From NCBI GenBank assembly GCA_040981125.1, contig JANRMQ010000001.1:1-64000 (forward strand): a stretch of 64,000 bases of DNA, given 5' to 3'. The stretch comes from DASSBQ01 sp040981125. GTDB taxonomy: Bacteria; Nitrospirota; Nitrospiria; Nitrospirales; Nitrospiraceae. This document shows, piece after piece, positions 60,708 to 64,000 of this stretch (position 1 is the first letter of the stretch; every line of letters begins with the position of its first letter). The translations under genes were made by a program, and so were the position numbers. The notes beneath the pieces were generated by a model that searched no databases, was not told the DNA's origin, and was given only the letters and a program-made list of their open reading frames with translations.

Positions 60708-61488
60708 GCCCCAACCTGTGCAATAAGCCGAAGATGGTTTCTGTCAATTTGAGAAACTCGGCCTGAAACAACTGCAACGAATAGGGCAAGGCCAACCCCA
60801 TGACGAACAGGCCGGCGCCGATTGTAATGGGAAAGCTCAGCACGAAGACGTTCATTTGCGACACGGCCCGTCCCAGCATCGCCATGCTGGCGTTGACAAT
60901 GAGAATCGTACAGAACACGGGAGCCGACAGTTTCAAAGCCACCACCAGCATGTTCTGCGAGAGATGAATGACGTCGGCCGCCAATTCATGGGACAACGAC
61001 GCCCCGAATGGAGGCACCAATTCGTAACTCATCCCGATCGTCCGCACGATGACGAGATGCGCATTGAGCGACAGAAAGGTCAGCGAGGCGAGGAGCGTTT
61101 GAAACTGGCCGATCAAGGGAGCCTGTTGATGCGTGGAAGGATCGAGCAATTGGACGACGCTGAATCCCATCTGACTTCCTACCAGTTCACCCGCCACTTC
61201 AAATCCGGAGAACAGCAGTCGCACCGCCAATCCGATGACCAGGCCGATGAGGAATTCACCGATGATCCCCACCACGACGACCGCAGCGCTGTCCGGCAAC
61301 TCCGGCAAGTGGACGACCGGCGCCAGAACCAGACCAAGCACCGTCACCAACGCGGTCTTGATCGTCATCGGAATCGACCGGCTGTTGAGAATCGGAAACA
61401 CGCTCATGAGGCCCGCGATCCGAACCAGCAGAACCGTGTAAGCCTGGAACTGAGGCAGCGCCCAATGGAGCGTGTGGCCCAGTTGCAT
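60700..61488 (-). CDS. fliR: Flagellar export gate protein FliR
   Basis: This 262-residue membrane protein carries several hydrophobic segments typical of FliR: LLVRIAGLMSVFPILNSRSIP, FLIGLVIGLAVRLLFSGFEVAGELVG, and the C-terminal NVFVLSFPITIGAGLFVMGLALP. With FliP and FliQ it forms the export pore. The order fliP-fliQ-fliR-flhB-flhA is canonical. It starts 16 bases after fliQ. Confidence 0.95.
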   Translation of the reverse strand: MQLGHTLHWALPQFQAYTVLLVRIAGLMSVFPILNSRSIPMTIKTALVTVLGLVLAPVVHLPELPDSAAVVVVGIIGEFLIGLVIGLAVRLLFSGFEVAGELVGSQMGFSVVQLLDPSTHQQAPLIGQFQTLLASLTFLSLNAHLVIVRTIGMSYELVPPFGASLSHELAADVIHLSQNMLVVALKLSAPVFCTILIVNASMAMLGRAVSQMNVFVLSFPITIGAGLFVMGLALPYSLQLFQAEFLKLTETIFGLLHRLGHG

Positions 61489-61504
61489 CTAAAACGCGCC
61501 TTCC

Positions 61505-61774
61505 CTAGTGCACATAGAGCGGAATGTTCGTAATCAATTGGGTCATGAAGGCGATGAGCACGCCCATCATCCACGGCAGAAACATCAGGACCGCGCCGAA
61601 TACCGCAACCACCTTCGGCACGAACGACAGGGTGGCTTCGTTGATCTGTGTCATGGCCTGAAAGATACTGACCAAGAGCCCGACCACCAAACTCAATCCC
61701 AGCATCGGCGCCGATACCAGAAGGGTCGTTTCAATCGCCTGCCGCCCGATTTCCGTCACCATCTCAGGAGTCAT
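61505..61774 (-). CDS. fliQ: Flagellar export gate protein FliQ
   Basis: This 89-residue protein has two membrane helices: TTLLVSAPMLGLSLVVGLLVSIF and VVAVFGAVLMFLPWMMGVLIAFM, joined by QAMTQINEATLSFVPK, the conserved FliQ loop. The ATG at 61774 follows the repeat array directly; an in-frame GTG two codons upstream lies within the array. Confidence 0.95.
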   Translation of the reverse strand: MTPEMVTEIGRQAIETTLLVSAPMLGLSLVVGLLVSIFQAMTQINEATLSFVPKVVAVFGAVLMFLPWMMGVLIAFMTQLITNIPLYVH

Positions 61775-62034
61775 TCTCACCCGCCCACCCCGGCGCGCCG
61801 AGACGCGCCTTTCCCGAGTTCACCCGCCCACCCCGGCGCGCTATTTCACCCGCCCGTCCCACCGATTGCTGTGCAATCGCTTGCCCGTGACGCGCCTTTC
61901 CCGAGTTCACCCGCCCACCTCGGCGCGCTATTTCACCCGCCCGTCCCACCGATTGCTGTGCAATCGCTTGCCCGTGACGCGCCTTTCCCGAGTTCACCCA
62001 CCCTGCGCACGCCGAGACGTGCGCTTTACCGGGG
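61775..62034. repeat. Hairpin repeat array 3, between fliP and fliQ
   Basis: A short unit with stem GGCGCG/CGCGCC around ccgaga (61792-61809) is followed by two nearly identical 87-bp tandem units. Each has an outer GGCGCG/CGCGCC stem and an inner hairpin GATTGC/GCAATC (inner hairpins from 61864 and 61951). A last unit has stem GCGCACG/CGTGCGC around ccgaga (62005-62024). Flanks cacccgccc and ttcccgagtt recur. No gene is present in this 260-bp gap. Confidence 0.87.
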
Positions 62035-62835
62035 CTACACAAAGCTTTTCACCATCGATCCGACCACCAGATACCAGCCGTCGGCCAACACGAAGAGAAT
62101 CAACTTGAACGGCAGGGAGATGACGACGGGCGGCAACAGCATCATGCCCATCGACATCAGGACGCTGGCCACGACCATATCGACGATCAAGAATGGAATA
62201 TAAATAAGGAAACCGATCTGGAATGCGATGCGCAGCTCGCTGAGCATAAAAGCCGGAATGACGATGTGGGTCGGCACCTGATCGACGTTCTCCGGCTTCT
62301 TGAGATGGGCCAAATCAATGAAGAGTTCGAGATCCTTGTCCCGCATCTGTTTCAGCATGAAGGCGCGGATCGGCTGAATGCCCCGTGACCAGGCCTCTTC
62401 ATAGCCGATGCGCTCCGCCATCAACGGTTGGACCGCATCCTGGTAGACGGCGTTCCCGACCGGCGCCATGACAAACAGCGTAAGAAACAGCGCGAGGCTG
62501 ATCAGGACTTGATTGGGAGGAACCTGCTGCGTGCCGAGCGCCTGGCGGAGGAAAGACAGGACGATCACCATCCGCGTGAACGAGGTGACCATGATGAACA
62601 AGGCGGGCGCGAGCGACAGGATGGTCAGCAGCGCGAGAATCTGAAGCACCACGGCCGTTTGCTTGGGGCCTTGCTGGCCGAGGTCGATGGTCACGGAGGG
62701 ACCTTGAGCCGACGCCGCCGCCCCGTCGATCGGAGCAATGACAAGGACAAGCAGGGTGATGCCGAAGAGCAGAGGCGGGAAGGGCACTGCAGATGTGAAA
62801 CCGGTTGACGAAGACCTATCCGCTAACATGCTCAC
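62035..62835 (-). CDS. fliP: Flagellar export gate protein FliP
   Basis: This 266-residue protein has a signal-like N-terminus, then IDLGQQGPKQTAVVLQILALLTILSLAPALFIMVTSFTRMVIVLSFLRQALGTQQVPPNQVLISLALFLT, whose short parts FLRQALGTQQ and TSFTRM are FliP hallmarks, and a C-terminal pair of membrane helices with MVVASVLMSMGMMLLPP. It forms the pentameric core of the export pore. Its start overlaps fliO by 20 bases. Confidence 0.96.
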   Translation of the reverse strand: MSMLADRSSSTGFTSAVPFPPLLFGITLLVLVIAPIDGAAASAQGPSVTIDLGQQGPKQTAVVLQILALLTILSLAPALFIMVTSFTRMVIVLSFLRQALGTQQVPPNQVLISLALFLTLFVMAPVGNAVYQDAVQPLMAERIGYEEAWSRGIQPIRAFMLKQMRDKDLELFIDLAHLKKPENVDQVPTHIVIPAFMLSELRIAFQIGFLIYIPFLIVDMVVASVLMSMGMMLLPPVVISLPFKLILFVLADGWYLVVGSMVKSFV

Positions 62836-63181
62836 CCATGGTTCCAGTGAGCGCTGTCGTCATGCGATGGACCGGCATCCCGCCGGTACCGGAATGCGAC
62901 AAGGCCAGTTTGATCTGATCGGGATCCGTGAGCTTTCCCAAGGGGACGAGATCCGTCGCCGTCGTCCCAAGAATGAGCACTTCGCCGGCCACCGCGACAA
63001 CGAGCACCTGTTTGCGAGGCCCCACATGGCCGCTGCTCAATACGCGGATCAAGGAGGTCTCCGACGATCCGAGCAACCGCCGCCCCACCATCGTCCTCGC
63101 TAGTGCCAGCAGGCCTAAGATCAGCCCCAGCACCAAAGCCAGCGACGCCACCATTCGAACTGCGCTCTCCCAGAATTCCAT
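62816..63181 (-). CDS. fliO: Flagellar biosynthesis protein FliO
   Basis: This 121-residue protein has one N-terminal membrane helix (MVASLALVLGLILGLLALA) and a small cytoplasmic domain with SLIRVLSSGHVGPRKQVLVVAVAGEVLILG, typical of FliO. It helps FliP assemble. It is separated from fliN by a gap with a dispersed repeat and a hairpin array. Confidence 0.9.
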   Translation of the reverse strand: MEFWESAVRMVASLALVLGLILGLLALARTMVGRRLLGSSETSLIRVLSSGHVGPRKQVLVVAVAGEVLILGTTATDLVPLGKLTDPDQIKLALSHSGTGGMPVHRMTTALTGTMGEHVSG

Positions 63182-63233
63182 CGTATCCTGTGATTTAGTG
63201 ACTTGGTGATCTGTCTAATTAAGAACCGCCGTC

Positions 63234-63289
63234 TCACCGTCTCGACGGCGTCCACAAACGTGACGCTCATTATTCTTCGCGTCGTGGAC
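63234..63289. repeat. Dispersed intergenic repeat, copy B
   Basis: This 56-bp stretch upstream of fliO matches the copy at 17335-17388 between cheA and cheV. It keeps tcaccgtctcg, gtccacaaacgtgacg and tattcttcgcgtcgt with a few substitutions and a one-base insertion. It adjoins hairpin array 4. Confidence 0.65.
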
Positions 63290-63330
63290 CTTCACGAAAT
63301 CACCAGCTCGCCAAATCGTACTTTGGTTAA

Positions 63331-63512
63331 TCTCACCCACCCGCCCCGCGCATCCTTCACACCCACCACACCCCCGTTTGCTTCGCAACCGGTCGCCCGG
63401 GACGTGCGCTTTACTGAGTTCACCCGCCCGCCCCGCGCACTTCTGAAAGTGCGCTCTCCCGGTCTCACACCCGCCCACCTCGCGCACGCCGATACGTGCG
63501 CTTTACCCGTGT
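63331..63512. repeat. Hairpin repeat array 4, between fliN and fliO
   Basis: A long unit has an inner tttgcttcgcaa hairpin and a weaker outer stem. It is followed by stem GCGCACTT/AAGTGCGC around ctga (63435-63454) and stem GCGCACG/CGTGCGC around ccgata (63482-63501). The same tctcacccgcc flanks recur. Parts are nearly identical to array 2. It ends 2 bases before the fliN stop codon. Confidence 0.85.
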
Positions 63513-63513
63513 G

Positions 63514-63888
63514 TTAACCGAGCTGCTGCAGACGCTGATTCGGGCTCACCACATCGGTCAGCCGGATCCCGAATTTTTCGTTGACGACGACGACTTCCCC
63601 TCGCGCCACCAACTTATTGTTCACCAACACTTCCATCGGCTCCCCCGCAAGCTTGTCGAGTTCGATGACGGACCCTTGCCCCAGTTGCAACAACTCCCTG
63701 ATCAGCATGCGCGTGCCGCCGATGTGCACGGTCACTTGGAGCGGAATATCCAGGAGAAAGTCGATGTTCTTATTGCTTGCCGCTTGGCCGGTCTCCTCGA
63801 CGGGAGGAAATGAGGCCGTCTGCGCGGCCGCTCCGGCGTTGTCCGCCGCCCCACTGCCGGCAGGTTGGCTGACTTCGGTATTAGCCAT
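63514..63888 (-). CDS. fliN: Flagellar motor switch protein FliN
   Basis: This 124-residue protein starts at MANTEVSQPAGSG with AAGGAG eight bases upstream. A low-complexity N-terminal part leads to the SpoA domain: FLLDIPLQVTVHIGGTRMLIRELLQLGQGSVIELDKLAGEP in short runs such as IRELLQLGQGSVIELDK, then VVVNEKFGIRLTDVVSP. FliN builds the C ring with FliM and FliG and binds CheY-P-dependent signals. It lies 30 bases after fliM. Confidence 0.95.
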   Translation of the reverse strand: MANTEVSQPAGSGAADNAGAAAQTASFPPVEETGQAASNKNIDFLLDIPLQVTVHIGGTRMLIRELLQLGQGSVIELDKLAGEPMEVLVNNKLVARGEVVVVNEKFGIRLTDVVSPNQRLQQLG

Positions 63889-63918
63889 GAATGCAACTCC
63901 TTCGTGCGCCTTCATTGC

Positions 63919-64000
63919 TCATGAAAGGACCTTACTGATTCGACAGGCATGATTGCCTTTAAAGACGCCGGGCGAGCCGAGAAACTTGGGCCGCTCTTCG
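63919..64000 (-). CDS. fliM: Flagellar motor switch protein FliM (C-terminal end, partial)
   Basis: The right edge cuts this gene; 26 codons plus the stop (TGA at 63919-63921) remain. They read ERPKFLGSPGVFKGNHACRI and end SKVLS, the typical FliM tail in which RPKFLGxPG is followed by a short strand. Position directly before fliN agrees. FliM carries the CheY-P-binding N-terminus, outside this window. Confidence 0.8.
   Translation of the reverse strand, partial: EERPKFLGSPGVFKGNHACRISKVLS

Overview
The window is a flagellar, chemotaxis and surface-glycan region of a GC-rich, Gram-negative-type bacterium. L- and P-ring genes, a lipoprotein FlgH, a CsrA/FliW pair, a MinD-like FlhG, sigma-28 and a sigma-54-type promoter are all present. 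Protein flavour and gene order suggest Nitrospirota, probably a Nitrospira relative. This is an inference from sequence style; no 16S rRNA gene or other marker is present.

Layout: (1) 1-6.9 kb, accessory and surface polysaccharide genes: a secreted GHL10-like protein (cut by the left edge), a GT4 glycosyltransferase, a GDP-fucose-synthase homologue with damaged active-site motifs, a complete VapBC-type toxin-antitoxin pair, a heparinase II/III-family protein, a small lipoprotein and a decayed second toxin-antitoxin pair. (2) 6.9-12.8 kb: a partner-switching signalling set (receiver-kinase, receiver-PP2C-HPt, two STAS proteins) beside motB and motA. (3) 12.8-21.3 kb: a complete chemotaxis operon on the minus strand, transcribed cheR-cheY-cheZ-cheA-cheV-cheB-mcp-cheW; the chemoreceptor carries a c-type haem motif. 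(4) 21.4-27.6 kb: an HTH protein, a second MinD-like ATPase, a PilZ protein, then fliT-like, fliS, fliD, flaG and flagellin. (5) 27.1-39.8 kb: a flagellin-linked glycan island with two GT9 enzymes, a Maf/CgeB-like protein, two B12-type radical SAM proteins (one a 1388-residue fusion to two GT2 domains and TPRs), an epimerase and a PilZ protein. (6) 40.0-44.1 kb, plus strand: an HD-GYP protein overlapping a hybrid histidine kinase. (7) 44.2-64 kb, minus strand: fliM(end)-fliN-fliO-fliP-fliQ-fliR-flhB-flhA-flhF-flhG-fliA-GGDEF-flgF-flgG-flgA-flgH-flgI-flgJ-flgM-flgN-flgK-flgL-csrA-fliW.

The genes make one motility programme. The export gate and switch, rod, rings, hook-filament junction, cap and filament are encoded with their chaperones and the Che pathway. 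Sequence-visible control includes a sigma-54-type promoter before flgF, sigma-28-type promoters before flgM and fliC, and a long fliC leader with GGA motifs that fits the CsrA/FliW/flagellin loop.

The most unusual feature is non-coding. Four intra-operon gaps (motA|motB, flgH|flgI, fliP|fliQ, fliN|fliO) are filled with tandem GC-rich hairpin modules. Their stems differ in sequence but keep pairing by compensatory changes, while loops and flanks stay constant. A separate 208-bp inverted-repeat element lies between the two signalling genes at 7.9 kb.
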